Shown: one piece after another, positions 16,297 to 25,094 of the stretch | How positions within the stretch are numbered: position 1 is the first letter of the stretch | Layout of the letters: each line of letters opens with the position of its first letter | Source: QQVM01 sp964544885 | GTDB lineage: Bacteria > Bacteroidota > Bacteroidia > AKYH767-A > 2013-40CM-41-45 | DNA: 64,000 bases | Reading direction: 5' to 3' | Assembly (NCBI GenBank): GCA_964544885.1 | Contig: CAZJDX010000009.1 | Location: 49,869-113,868 of the forward strand | Translations under genes and position numbers: made by a program | Notes under the pieces: generated by a model | Told to the model about the DNA's origin: nothing | The model's database searches: none | Seen by the model: the letters and a program-made list of their open reading frames with translations, nothing else

Positions 16297-16345
16297 GGTT
16301 CGGTTTTCAACTGGTTAGAATATCCCGCTTTGGCGGGAGGGTCGC
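16297..16345 (+). pseudogene. Degenerate tRNA-Asp-like fragment
   Basis: The stretch copies the 5' half of the tRNA-Asp gene downstream: GGTTCGG (acceptor), then TTCAACTGGTTAGAATA (D-arm; the real gene has TTCAGCTGGTTAGAATA), and later GGGTCGC (variable region). The anticodon arm is replaced by the hairpin TCCCGCTTTGGCGGGA and the T-arm and acceptor 3' strand are missing. It cannot fold as a tRNA. Confidence 0.55.
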
Positions 16346-16409
16346 TGAAGTATGGTAAAATGAATTGAGAAGAATTAATTGCGAGTGCAATAATATACTG
16401 TTGTGAAAC

Positions 16410-16483
16410 GGTTCGGTAGTTCAGCTGGTTAGAATACATGCCTGTCACGCATGGGGTCGCGGGTTCGAGTCCCGTCCGGACCG
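16410..16483 (+). tRNA. tRNA-Asp (anticodon GTC)
   Basis: A 74-nt gene. The acceptor strands GGTTCGG and CCGGACC pair with one G-U. D-arm is AGCTGGTTAGAAT. The anticodon arm is CATGC-CTGTCAC-GCATG with anticodon GTC at 16444-16446. The T-arm is CGGGTTCGAGTCCCG, the discriminator is G, and CCA is not encoded. Its 3' end is the integration site of the 47-kb element: the 21-bp repeat starts inside the T-arm, so the tRNA is reconstituted after integration. Confidence 0.96.
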
Positions 16484-16488
16484 CTTAA
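16468..16488 (+). repeat. attL: left copy of the 21-bp direct repeat
   Basis: Identical to 63750-63770. It covers the 3' part of the T-arm, the acceptor 3' strand and five bases beyond. Tyrosine recombinases commonly use this part of tRNA genes as a crossover site. Confidence 0.9.
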
Positions 16489-16514
16489 AAGGGGAGCAAA
16501 ATGCTCCCCTTTTT
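16487..16514 (+). terminator. Terminator after tRNA-Asp, supplied by the element
   Basis: AAAAGGGGAGCA and TGCTCCCCTTTT form a perfect 12-bp stem with a 3-nt loop and a T-run. It lies just inside the left end of the element. Confidence 0.85.
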
Positions 16515-16579
16515 CATTCCTAGTTGTTTGCCTTTGAGGTATTTAAGTAATTTTCGAGCACTTTGTTTCACATTTTATA

Positions 16580-16652
16580 TTAGCCCGAATATTGGTATTT
16601 ATTAGCCTGAAAGGGTCCTATTGTAGCCAAAATGAGTAGTTTTTCGGGCTAA
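16580..16652. repeat. Integrase arm-type repeats at the left end
   Basis: TTAGCCCGAA at 16580-16589, TTAGCCTGAA at 16602-16611 and the inverted form TTCGGGCTAA at 16643-16652, in the spacer between attL and the integrase gene. Similar repeats recur at the right end and beside the inverted att copy. Binding by the integrase N-terminal domain is inferred. Confidence 0.65.
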
Positions 16653-16728
16653 TTACGGCTAACCTGCTTGTTTTTCCGGCTATTTCTGGTTAATATTGAC
16701 ACTAGTATTTTCAGTAAATTATCAGACC

Positions 16729-18306
16729 ATGAAATCCTTTAAAGTCAACTTTAAGCTCCAGCATGTATCTAGTGCTACAAAGCCCATACAGGTGATTATA
16801 AGCCTTGGTACAAAGCATAAGGGCAAATACCTCACCGTAGAAAAATCAACCGGCCTGAGCCTTCATGAAAGCGAATGGGACGCATCGAGAAGACTCCCTA
16901 AAAATCCTGCCCTGGCCACAAAGTTTATCCGGTTGGAGGAATCAATGAACGACTGGTTATATGAATTTGCTCTGGAACAGGAAGAGGAAGAATTAACTGA
17001 TGAACAGTTCGGGTTCCGCATCGCAGGTCTCCATGAGCGGAGGTACTTCCACATCATGTTGGAAGATAAAATCAAAAGATTTATTGAAGGGAAAATAACC
17101 GAGCAGAATCTGTTGCTAAAGCAGGTCAAGGATTATTATGCTCGTCCGTCTAGGGATATTTACGATGACGTTATGATCAGGCTGAGGAATAATAACTACT
17201 CCATCGTTGATGCAACTGGTAAGGTCGTAGACATAGAGAAGTTCTTTTCTAATTTAAACTACACGCCGGAGGAGTTAACCGCGGCATCGCAAAAGCCAAT
17301 CACTATACGCCAACCTTTAGCGCAGAATGAGCTGATCCGCCAGGATGAACGGTATTGGGTTCCATTCTACCAGTACATCAACGATGTTGCGGATAAGAAA
17401 GTGAAGCGACAATTGCTAAAGAAGGAGGGAGCTAGTGACTACAAACAAAAATTATCGGCACAGTTTAAAGCATGGGATGAAAAAATTACCATCGGAGATA
17501 TGACCGATGATATCTCTGCCGAATTCTTCTATTGGTTGATGGATACCAATGATTTCTCAGCAAACTATTATGCCAATTTTAAAAAGTGGATGAAAGCCGT
17601 CTTGCGTTGGGCTAAGATCGAAGATAAGTTGAAATTGCCCGGTGTGGAGACGGAAAGTCTGGTGTATCAGCAGAACAAAGAAAAAGTCAGCTTCCCCTAC
17701 CTGACTGAGGAAATGCTGAACATCCTCATTAATATGCAATTCGGTTCCGGGGAGCAACACCTGGAATATACCAGAGACCTATTTTACCTGGCCAGCTATA
17801 CAGGTGGACTGACTTTCGGCGACCTTTCACAGGCTTTCCATGTCCAAACCAGAACCGTTGACGGGCATAAAATCAATTACATCTCAATAACCCGGAATAA
17901 GACCGGTGTAAAGGCCGAAATTCCCCTCATGGATTCCGTCTATGAAATTTTAAAGAAGTATAATTTTAAGTTTAAGGAAATCACCAACCAGCAGTACAAC
18001 CGGAACATCCAGCGCGTTTGCGAAATGGCCGGATTTACTGATAACTTCATTCAGACCAGAATGAACATCAGAACTAAAGCCCAGGATCCAGTTGCTACAC
18101 CCTTTTACCAATTGATAGGTTCACATACTGCACGACGTAACTTCTGTTCCAATTTTTACTACCACCGCAAGATGGATGCACACCTCATAATGCAGTTTTC
18201 TCAACACACTAAACTGGAGTCGTTTTTAAATTATGTGAAGGCTTCTGCCAATGTGAAGTTTGATGAGTTTGCGAAGAGGGTGGTGATTGGGGATAGAAAG
18301 GGATAG
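16729..18306 (+). CDS. Tyrosine recombinase (integrase) of the element
   Basis: A 525-residue integrase, started at the first ATG (16729; an in-frame TTG at 16696 is possible). Residues about 1-100 are the arm-binding domain common in Bacteroidota integrases (GKYLTVEKSTGLSLHESEWD). A SAM-like core-binding domain spans about 205-320. The catalytic domain spans about 330-520, with the Lys hairpin ITRNKTGVKAEI, the HxxR box HTARRN, a QH box in MQFSQHTKLESF, and the tyrosine in FLNYVKAS. At the usual first Arg (TGLRxxD) this protein has GGLTFGDL, so that Arg appears replaced by Thr. IntDOT of CTnDOT is also known to lack it. It sits next to the tRNA and should catalyse integration. Confidence 0.92.
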   Translation: MKSFKVNFKLQHVSSATKPIQVIISLGTKHKGKYLTVEKSTGLSLHESEWDASRRLPKNPALATKFIRLEESMNDWLYEFALEQEEEELTDEQFGFRIAGLHERRYFHIMLEDKIKRFIEGKITEQNLLLKQVKDYYARPSRDIYDDVMIRLRNNNYSIVDATGKVVDIEKFFSNLNYTPEELTAASQKPITIRQPLAQNELIRQDERYWVPFYQYINDVADKKVKRQLLKKEGASDYKQKLSAQFKAWDEKITIGDMTDDISAEFFYWLMDTNDFSANYYANFKKWMKAVLRWAKIEDKLKLPGVETESLVYQQNKEKVSFPYLTEEMLNILINMQFGSGEQHLEYTRDLFYLASYTGGLTFGDLSQAFHVQTRTVDGHKINYISITRNKTGVKAEIPLMDSVYEILKKYNFKFKEITNQQYNRNIQRVCEMAGFTDNFIQTRMNIRTKAQDPVATPFYQLIGSHTARRNFCSNFYYHRKMDAHLIMQFSQHTKLESFLNYVKASANVKFDEFAKRVVIGDRKG

Positions 18307-18476
18307 GAATTTACATTTGGGCAGGATTGGTTCTTTAGATGTGTAGCGCAACGAAACAGGTAATGTGACAGAAGCATGGAGAACAAAGCAAAAAAAGTAT
18401 GACTGTTAAAAATGAATGTAATACCGCAGGTAGCATGGAAGGGCTGGCTTGATAGGTTAGCAACAGCATGAGTCCT

Positions 18477-18527
18477 AGCGGTGTGTTGAAAGGAGGGGCG
18501 ATAGACCTTTGAGGAACGAACACCGCT
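18477..18527 (+). terminator. Branched inverted repeat after the integrase
   Basis: AGCGGTGT (18477-18484) pairs exactly with ACACCGCT (18520-18527), with a second inner pair AAAGG/CCTTT, followed by TTCTTTTTC. It could terminate the integrase transcript or be part of a structured RNA. The remainder of 18307-18548 shows no coding sequence. Confidence 0.4.
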
Positions 18528-18548
18528 TCTTTTTCTATTTATTTCATT

Positions 18549-18731
18549 TCAGAATATTGTTCCAAATTTTATAAAGGAGTATATCATTAAACCAAGAATA
18601 AGAAATACTACTAGGAAAACCAGTAACATTCTACCTGTTACCCTGATTGAATGCATAAGAACTTCTGCTGTTCCGGTGAAGTAGAAATAGATAACAAGAA
18701 GCAGAAGGATGAATAAGATTGCTGCTATCAT
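18549..18731 (-). CDS. Small two-helix membrane protein
   Basis: A 60-residue, almost wholly hydrophobic protein with helices at about residues 2-20 and 33-55, separated by a short basic loop (HSIRVTGRM). It is the last gene of the leftward operon 24947-18549 and overlaps the aminotransferase-like gene by 4 bp, which argues that it is real. Function unknown. Confidence 0.6.
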   Translation of the reverse strand: MIAAILFILLLLVIYFYFTGTAEVLMHSIRVTGRMLLVFLVVFLILGLMIYSFIKFGTIF

Positions 18732-19828
18732 GTTTGATTGTTATAAGGTGAATGAACCAATGTAATCTGGTCATTTAATTGGTTGGATGATTTTTGTTTC
18801 TGTAAATTTTCCGAGCAGGAAAATTTATCTCTGAATTGTTTTCTGAATGATGGATCGAATGGAATCACCTTTTGTATTGAATGAATAGCGGTGAATGAAT
18901 GCTTTTGATGTTTTAAATAGTCATTCACCTGCTGTAAGCTGACCGATTCTTTTAATTGCAAAGAGAAATTGAAATATGTTGATTGTTCCGGTGAGGTAAT
19001 ATGTGGAGTTGATTCAATCAATTTTTCAGTTTGAAGTTGCGTAAGCAACTGAAAACATTTTTCCTGATATTTTTTCAATGCAGTTAATGATGATTCAAAA
19101 GTTTCATTTAAAAGAATCGCTGACAACGGATTAATTTTTCCATTCAAGGGTGCATATTCATTGTAACTGCTGATCCCAAAAACAGTTTTTTGTTTTGACG
19201 GATGCTGTGAATACCATATCAGTTTTTCAAACAAGTTTTCATCATCAGTAATTACTGCCCCACCTTCTCCTGCAAAAAAGGATTTACCGGGTGAGAAACT
19301 CAATACAATTGTATCTGCAAAAAAGCCTGCGGGTTTTTTGTTTCGGCATGCTCCTAAACTCTGCGCACTGTCAGAAATGTATTTCAGTCCGTGAGATTCA
19401 CAAAAATTCTTTATTGTTTTTGAATCGGTGGGTGTTCCGTTGTAGTCAACGGATAACACCGCTTTTGTTTTGTGAGTGATTGCCGAAGGCAGATCACTCA
19501 ACGAAAGATTCAGCGAAGCTGAATCCACTGAAGCAAAGCGAAGTTTGTTTCTGTGTAATAAGAATGGGGCTATCGAACCGCCCCAATTTATTGGGGTGGT
19601 GAGAATTTCAGTGTCCTGCAATTCCATTGCAAGGCAAACGGCTTGTAAAGCCATTGTTGCGCTGCTGAATGTTACAGCAAACTTTTTGCTGTAATAGTTG
19701 CGCAGCTTTTCTTCGAGATGAAAGGTTGCACCTGCACCTGCCAAATGTGTGTGCTGTAATGAAGGCTGCGAATAGCAACCTTCAATGTATTCAGCCAATG
19801 ATGCTATTGCATTTTTTATTTCCATCAT
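18728..19828 (-). CDS. DegT/DnrJ/EryC1/StrS-family PLP enzyme
   Basis: A 366-residue, PLP-dependent fold-type I protein of the sugar-aminotransferase (DegT/AHBA synthase) family. The PLP lysine is Lys182 in SFSPGKSFFAGEGG. The cofactor-ring Asp is Asp153 in SDSAQSLGA. The substrate loop TPINWGGSIAP and NGKINPLSAIL are also as expected. Family members transaminate keto sugars on nucleotide carriers or aromatise AHBA; here no other sugar-nucleotide gene is nearby, so the substrate is open. It overlaps the AAA gene upstream by 1 bp and the small membrane gene downstream by 4 bp, so it belongs functionally to this unusual operon. Confidence 0.85.
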   Translation of the reverse strand: MMEIKNAIASLAEYIEGCYSQPSLQHTHLAGAGATFHLEEKLRNYYSKKFAVTFSSATMALQAVCLAMELQDTEILTTPINWGGSIAPFLLHRNKLRFASVDSASLNLSLSDLPSAITHKTKAVLSVDYNGTPTDSKTIKNFCESHGLKYISDSAQSLGACRNKKPAGFFADTIVLSFSPGKSFFAGEGGAVITDDENLFEKLIWYSQHPSKQKTVFGISSYNEYAPLNGKINPLSAILLNETFESSLTALKKYQEKCFQLLTQLQTEKLIESTPHITSPEQSTYFNFSLQLKESVSLQQVNDYLKHQKHSFTAIHSIQKVIPFDPSFRKQFRDKFSCSENLQKQKSSNQLNDQITLVHSPYNNQT

Positions 19829-21630
19829 TAGACATTTGCGAACGGTTGTAGCTCACGGATTTTATTATTCAGTTTTACAAAATCAATATTCAGATCATCA
19901 TCCAAAATCTCTTTGATGTAATCAGGATAAGGGTAGGCTGGGTCAGGTCGTTTGGTGTTATCGTCATACCAGGGAAGGAATGATAAATTCCGGGTGTGAA
20001 GCAATGCACAGTAATCGCTGTAGTAATAAGAGAGCCGGTTTACATTAGGGATTACCTTGTAGCTTGCATCTTCAATATGATTGATGCTAAGCGGACCATC
20101 CATTAAGGCACAAGATGAAATAAGCGCCTCCCTGATCTCTCTGGGTGTTGAACCACCATCGTAAAACCTTTTAGCAGCATCAATCAATTGCTGATCTTTA
20201 ATGTCCAACTCAATCTCGTTATTCAATGTCCGTGCAATGCTTTCAAGTATTGCCGAGAAATCGGTGGATATTGGTATCAGCACGGGAACCACAAGCCAAC
20301 GGGTAAGCATTGCACTGCTTATATCGGATGGACGGTTAGTAGTGCCTACGATGGCGCACTTACCGGAAATGGACGGATCTGAAAGGAAATTTTGAAGCTG
20401 GGCTGTGTAGAATGAGGTCACTCCGCTATCTCCATTAAAGTTGTCTTTGTTCATCGGCATCAAACATTCAATTTCATCGGCTAAACCGATACCTCCATTC
20501 TGTTTAAATATATCGAGGCACAATTTTATTCTTCTCTCACTCTCACCTACATATTGTGATTTCGGTGTGACGAAGTTGAATGACGGCACTCCTGCTTTCG
20601 CTGCTGCATAATTTGCCAACATGGTTTTCCCTGTTGCCGGTGCGCCTGCCAGCAAAATATTTCTCAGGGTGTTTGGATCATTTCTTTTCAGCCCGTCAGA
20701 AATTTTGAAAAGAATTTTTAATGCCTTCTGAATGGTGATGCCTACGAGGTTCAGATTTTTAACCCTGTCCAATTGTATCGGTTCAAGTGTATGTTCGCTT
20801 ATGGAAATGATGTCCTCCTGCTTCCTGGAAAAAACTTCCTTTGTATTTATTTTCGCTCCGGTATTTTCTGATTTTACATAGATGCTTTCCAAACTCCTGT
20901 TGGGGGTGCTGCCTGAAAGGACAGAAAGAATGTTGTCGTCCAACCCTTCTTCCAATTTTGCATTTGGGTAGCGGCTCTTTAATGCCGAGATGAAAGGAAG
21001 TTTCTGTTCTGATCCGGGCTGGCAAAGATTTACAACAGGAACATTCTGATAAAGCAATGCTTCCAGTGTGCCGGGGCGGGCTTCTGAAAAAATAATGTAG
21101 TTCCTGTATTTGCGCACTGCTAAACTTTTTGACAGGCGCAATGCGGTCTCAATGCAGAGCAACTGTTCCTCTGAATGGCTGCCGGTTTGAAGAGCCGGTG
21201 TAAGATGCTCCGTGTAGTGAAACAGCACTAAGAATTTCAAAGGCACACCGTCACGCAAAAAAACTTTGCTGTCTGACTGCGATAATTTCAGCAGTCCACG
21301 GATGATGCGGGTAAATTCCGGTTCATCAGTATTGGTGCGGCTGGTAGTTTTGGTGCAAAGTCCCAAATCGTTTAAACATTTGGTGACATTATTTTTCTCC
21401 TCACTGTTCAACATTCGCAGGTCATAAGTGATGCCGCTGCTCTTGCTGTATTCAATTAAAACAAGCTGATGTGTTTTAAATGTATCTTCTCTCAGTATTT
21501 CTATCAGTGGGGTTAGCTGCTGCTTGTCATTCACCTCTAAATCATAAAGGTCTCTGCCCCGGAGGATGATCGCAGTCCTGCCTTCTTTGTAGGGCTGCAT
21601 GATGGCTTGGGTATCGTTCATTGTTTTCAT
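19828..21630 (-). CDS. Ycf46-like AAA+ ATPase
   Basis: A 600-residue classical AAA ATPase. Residues about 15-240 are an N-terminal domain resembling the degenerate helicase-like N-terminal domain of chloroplast/cyanobacterial Ycf46 (DLYDLEVNDKQQLTPLIEIL; LKFLVLFHYTEHL; FSEARPGTLE). The AAA core runs from about 295 to 510: Walker A GAPATGKT at 329-336, Walker B GIGLADEIE ending at 388, sensor 1 GTTNRP, and a possible arginine finger in MLTRW. A C-terminal alpha-domain (GGSTPREIREAL) and an acidic tail follow. It lies 4 bp after the coiled-coil gene and overlaps the DegT gene. The Ycf46 similarity is from memory and tentative; the AAA assignment is secure. Confidence 0.88.
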   Translation of the reverse strand: MKTMNDTQAIMQPYKEGRTAIILRGRDLYDLEVNDKQQLTPLIEILREDTFKTHQLVLIEYSKSSGITYDLRMLNSEEKNNVTKCLNDLGLCTKTTSRTNTDEPEFTRIIRGLLKLSQSDSKVFLRDGVPLKFLVLFHYTEHLTPALQTGSHSEEQLLCIETALRLSKSLAVRKYRNYIIFSEARPGTLEALLYQNVPVVNLCQPGSEQKLPFISALKSRYPNAKLEEGLDDNILSVLSGSTPNRSLESIYVKSENTGAKINTKEVFSRKQEDIISISEHTLEPIQLDRVKNLNLVGITIQKALKILFKISDGLKRNDPNTLRNILLAGAPATGKTMLANYAAAKAGVPSFNFVTPKSQYVGESERRIKLCLDIFKQNGGIGLADEIECLMPMNKDNFNGDSGVTSFYTAQLQNFLSDPSISGKCAIVGTTNRPSDISSAMLTRWLVVPVLIPISTDFSAILESIARTLNNEIELDIKDQQLIDAAKRFYDGGSTPREIREALISSCALMDGPLSINHIEDASYKVIPNVNRLSYYYSDYCALLHTRNLSFLPWYDDNTKRPDPAYPYPDYIKEILDDDLNIDFVKLNNKIRELQPFANV

Positions 21631-21634
21631 TTTT

Positions 21635-22498
21635 TCAGTTTTTGATTTTGATTTGTTTGTTAAGCTGACGGGTGCGGTCTAATTCCTTCTTCGCCTTTTT
21701 TTGTTTTGATTCATTCTGAACCTGCTGTGCCGAAGGCATCCAGCAGTTGCCGCCTGTCCATTTGCGATTGGCATTGGAAAATTTAACACCATATTTTTTC
21801 AGGGCTTCCCCGAAGTTGTTCATTGCCTCATTGCATTCCCCCTGATAGAAGTCCGTTGTTTCGCTGACAAGATCAAGCACCTTTGTTTTATGGTTGGTGC
21901 GGATTTCAGATACAATACCCTGCCCGTTTTCATTCAATGCTGTGATGACCGGAACGGCATTTTTAATTTTCACCGTTACATTTCTAAACCCGGCTTCAGC
22001 GGATGCCTGCATAACAATTTGCTGCAACTGATTTGAAAAGACCTGGCAATGCTGGGACTGAATTTCATTCATCAGGTTCTCCACGGATGATTTAATTGTT
22101 TTAGCATCCGCATTAATAACCTGCTGCAATTTTTCCTGCACAACCTTTTTTTCCTCAATGATGTAATTCATTTCAGTAACAGTTTTCATCACTGCTGCTT
22201 TTTGCTGGGCAAGAGATGATATGCTGTCAATAGAAAATATATTGAGATTGGCGGTGCAGGTTTTCAGAAAATCTGAGCGAAGCGAATTAGGTGAATGCAG
22301 TTCCATTTTCGCATTCAGTTTGTTCAATGTGGTGTGTTTCATATCTACACTACCGGTGATCAGCTCACGAATAGCTGTATCCGTTATCCGGGAAATAGAA
22401 TTGAACATCAGAGATGCTGCTGATACAGTTGCGGAAACTGTGCGAAAAGGCACGGTCTGGATTTCGGAAATGTTTTCTCTTGTAATTACCTGTGACAT
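21635..22498 (-). CDS. Coiled-coil protein of unknown function, AAA partner
   Basis: A 287-residue protein. Residues about 95-175 are strongly helical and coiled-coil-like (QQKAAVMKTVTEMNYIIEEK, QEKLQQVINADAKTIKSSVE). Residues about 180-245 form a small domain with VTVKIKNAVPVITALNENG and FGEALKKYGVKF. This faintly recalls DUF1257/DUF2997-type proteins that accompany Ycf46-like ATPases, a guess needing profile comparison. The tail is very Lys-rich. It lies 4 bp before the AAA gene, which suggests it is the substrate or adaptor of that ATPase. Confidence 0.7.
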   Translation of the reverse strand: MSQVITRENISEIQTVPFRTVSATVSAASLMFNSISRITDTAIRELITGSVDMKHTTLNKLNAKMELHSPNSLRSDFLKTCTANLNIFSIDSISSLAQQKAAVMKTVTEMNYIIEEKKVVQEKLQQVINADAKTIKSSVENLMNEIQSQHCQVFSNQLQQIVMQASAEAGFRNVTVKIKNAVPVITALNENGQGIVSEIRTNHKTKVLDLVSETTDFYQGECNEAMNNFGEALKKYGVKFSNANRKWTGGNCWMPSAQQVQNESKQKKAKKELDRTRQLNKQIKIKN

Positions 22499-22516
22499 AG
22501 TTGTATGATTTTATAG

Positions 22517-23722
22517 TTAAACAATGATTTCATTTGCATTCAATACTTCGCCAAAGTCTCCGGCTGCCTCGTTTGCGCTGCCTGTGCTGTTACCGTTCGC
22601 ATTATCTGCTCCGGCATTCTGATTTTCCTGTGTGCCATTATTATGCTGCCGGGTATGGTTACCTGTGTTCTGTGCCTCATTAATTTCTGTTTCCTCAACC
22701 TGCTGATCCAATTCCTGCCGCAACTGTCCGTTGTTAGTTTGCTTCACAGGCGGAATATCTATGCTGGTCGCTGCGATCCAGATATTACTGAGTTCCGCAA
22801 GCTCCCCGGTGGGCTTGGTCAGGCGGATTTGATTTATTGGAAATACATCCCTATGGTATATCTGATCATTCAGGAACATCTGCTTATCAATCGAAAGAGC
22901 CAGTTCCGGTTTCGGGTTCAGTGCGATATATTCCCTTTGCAGGTCAAAAGCACTTACAATGATTTGGTCAGCCACACCATTTACCCTTTCTTTCAACCCT
23001 ATAACTGCGGATTCGAGGGTGTCCCTTTCATTGGTAAGGCGCTTCATTACGGATAAAGATTTTTCAGTGTCCTTCATCAGCTTGTATTGACGGTAATGGC
23101 TGGCGGTGGATAGATTAAGAAGCAAGGCAAGCACAAGAAATGCTGTCAGCAGGATGTTTACCGGATTACCCGGGTTTGTGAAAACCACAAACAGGTTTGC
23201 TGCCGGGAGAAATAAAAGCGGAATAATAAAAGCGAACCTGCCGATGAGATTTTGTGCATTAGTGGCTTCCTCACCTGTGGCATCAATCCGATCCTCAATT
23301 GCATAAATAAGTAACCAGTAGGCAATGACACCCCCGATCAGCATAGCGGGAACCCACGCAATAGAAACATTCAGCAATACTTTCAGCATAACTGTGATCG
23401 CCATAAAGCCCAGAATAGCATCAGCAAAGGCGGTAGCCCGGATCCTGTTTTTGATCCGTTTCCTTGCATTCATATTTTCCACGGAGAGGTCCTCAACCGG
23501 CAGGTTGCTGTTTATCCTGAGAAAATCATCAAGTTTCGCCTGTGCTCTTGTCAGCAATTTCTGAGCATCTAGTAATTTAATGCCCTCGGCACGCAGTTTT
23601 AATATCAGGATCAGCATAGATTTTTGCATGGAATCTATTGTTGCACCTCCCGGAGCTGGACCGAACAGCTTTGAGAAGCTGCGACTGAAAAAATCTTTTA
23701 TCTGTGTAAGTATTTTTTTCAT
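22517..23722 (-). CDS. Four-helix membrane protein with coiled coil and acidic tail
   Basis: A 401-residue protein. Residues about 20-90 are cytosolic and helical. Two pairs of membrane helices follow (about 98-118, 120-142; 165-185, 190-208). Residues 210-260 are predicted coiled coil (MKDTEKSLSVMKRLTNERDT). Then comes a soluble region and a low-complexity tail rich in Asn/Gln/Gly (about 345-390). No family is recognised. It overlaps the upstream membrane-anchored gene by 4 bp, so both probably form one envelope complex with the AAA protein. Confidence 0.72.
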   Translation of the reverse strand: MKKILTQIKDFFSRSFSKLFGPAPGGATIDSMQKSMLILILKLRAEGIKLLDAQKLLTRAQAKLDDFLRINSNLPVEDLSVENMNARKRIKNRIRATAFADAILGFMAITVMLKVLLNVSIAWVPAMLIGGVIAYWLLIYAIEDRIDATGEEATNAQNLIGRFAFIIPLLFLPAANLFVVFTNPGNPVNILLTAFLVLALLLNLSTASHYRQYKLMKDTEKSLSVMKRLTNERDTLESAVIGLKERVNGVADQIIVSAFDLQREYIALNPKPELALSIDKQMFLNDQIYHRDVFPINQIRLTKPTGELAELSNIWIAATSIDIPPVKQTNNGQLRQELDQQVEETEINEAQNTGNHTRQHNNGTQENQNAGADNANGNSTGSANEAAGDFGEVLNANEIIV

Positions 23723-24567
23723 TGGTTATGGTTTTGAGTTAAATTTTTAATTCTTTCCAATACTTCAGAGGGAACCTGCACTTCCGGCACTTCACCCAAT
23801 ATTTTTTTTGTGCTGCCCGGAACCGGATTTACGACAATGACAGAAATATCATTCGGCGTGGGCTTCAGCTTCCCGCCAACATTATTTTCCAGATCGCTGA
23901 ATGCAATTAGAAATTTATGCAGGGTGTCTGTTGCAATGCTCATGCTGTTGAAGCTGGCATTTAAGCTGCCGACTGCATCCGTCCTGCGATGAGTGGGTGA
24001 GCCAATGACATATACGGTCTGATTTAAAAAAGAATAGCATTCGTTCAGGAACTGGCGCTTGTCCTGAAAGAACTTCAGTGCCTGCCCGGTTGAATCGGCA
24101 ATAAATTTTTGCAGGTATTTTTCATAGGCGGTTTTCAGGTTGTAATATTCATAACTGATCTCGCCTTCTTTCTGCACCGGTGCAGGATCACGATGTGCAG
24201 GGGCTGGAACAGGGAAATATTTTACATCATTGTCCTTTGAATAATTGTCAATGTAGGTGAGGGAGTATTTACCACCGCCATGCTGATACTGCCAGTCTAT
24301 CATCTGGCTGATGTGAGTGGTGTCTATTCTGGGTATCGCAAACTGCTTATCCTCTATGTCTGTTGCATCTACTATTTCATAGAACCAGGAAGGTGATACC
24401 GGCTTTTCTGAAGCGGTTACTTCCGGTGTTGTTTTCTTGCCCAGCACATATTCATTTACCAGATTGTCTGTGCCTGCTTTTACCTTGTCGTTAGTTGCGT
24501 AGAAGTAGCCGACTGCGCCCAGCAGAAGGACTACTATTGTTGCGATGATGATTCGTGTCTTGCTCAT
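23719..24567 (-). CDS. Single-pass membrane-anchored protein, function unknown
   Basis: A 282-residue protein. It has an N-terminal membrane anchor (IIIATIVVLLLGAVGYFYA, residues 5-23) and a soluble, probably periplasmic domain of about 255 residues without recognised motifs (WFYEIVDATDIEDKQFAIPR; YEYYNLKTAYEKYLQKF). It is cotranscribed with the four-helix protein (4-bp overlap) and follows the 105-residue membrane protein by 62 bp. Confidence 0.7.
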   Translation of the reverse strand: MSKTRIIIATIVVLLLGAVGYFYATNDKVKAGTDNLVNEYVLGKKTTPEVTASEKPVSPSWFYEIVDATDIEDKQFAIPRIDTTHISQMIDWQYQHGGGKYSLTYIDNYSKDNDVKYFPVPAPAHRDPAPVQKEGEISYEYYNLKTAYEKYLQKFIADSTGQALKFFQDKRQFLNECYSFLNQTVYVIGSPTHRRTDAVGSLNASFNSMSIATDTLHKFLIAFSDLENNVGGKLKPTPNDISVIVVNPVPGSTKKILGEVPEVQVPSEVLERIKNLTQNHNQ

Positions 24568-24629
24568 ACTTACTGGTTTTTAATTTCTCTGTAAAAATGT
24601 TTTGATGTCTGTTTTCCTTCGTTTTCCAT

Positions 24630-24947
24630 TTATCTTCTCCTGCCTCTTGATGGTTTAAAAAATCCTCTCAGCATTATGTAAAATCCAAAACAAACAATGG
24701 CAAGAGTCAATATTGATTGAAGCAATGCGGATTCGCCTTGCGGGCGGCCTCCGTAAACTTTAAGAAATAGAACTAAAGAAGCAACGGCAGCTCCTATAAT
24801 GTAGATGGTTCTGTTCCCCAACAGAACTATTAAACCGCAAATGATTATGAATACAACTGTGCCTGGTGTGAGATTGCCAATTAGTGCAAGCTTGATGCTT
24901 GCGATAATGATGCTGATGATGGAGCAGATTCGTAAAAAGTTTTGCAT
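24630..24947 (-). CDS. Small polytopic membrane protein
   Basis: A 105-residue protein started at the ATG at 24947. An upstream in-frame ATG at 25031 would add 28 polar residues before the first helix and is less likely. Four hydrophobic helices are seen at about 5-22, 28-43, 46-64 and 77-96, with a basic tail KPSRGRRR. It is the first gene of the leftward operon 24947-18549, which shares strand and direction with the larger operon upstream. Confidence 0.6.
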   Translation of the reverse strand: MQNFLRICSIISIIIASIKLALIGNLTPGTVVFIIICGLIVLLGNRTIYIIGAAVASLVLFLKVYGGRPQGESALLQSILTLAIVCFGFYIMLRGFFKPSRGRRR

Positions 24948-25094
24948 AGTTGTTATTTTTAATTGATACACAAAATTGCGGTAACGGGTGTTTTGTGAAG
25001 TTTTCTGAAAAGAGAAGTCATGAAACAGCAAGCCGGAACGAGAACTGAAAATCTCCCTGCGTGTTTTTGACTAAAGACTGTATATAAATTGAAA

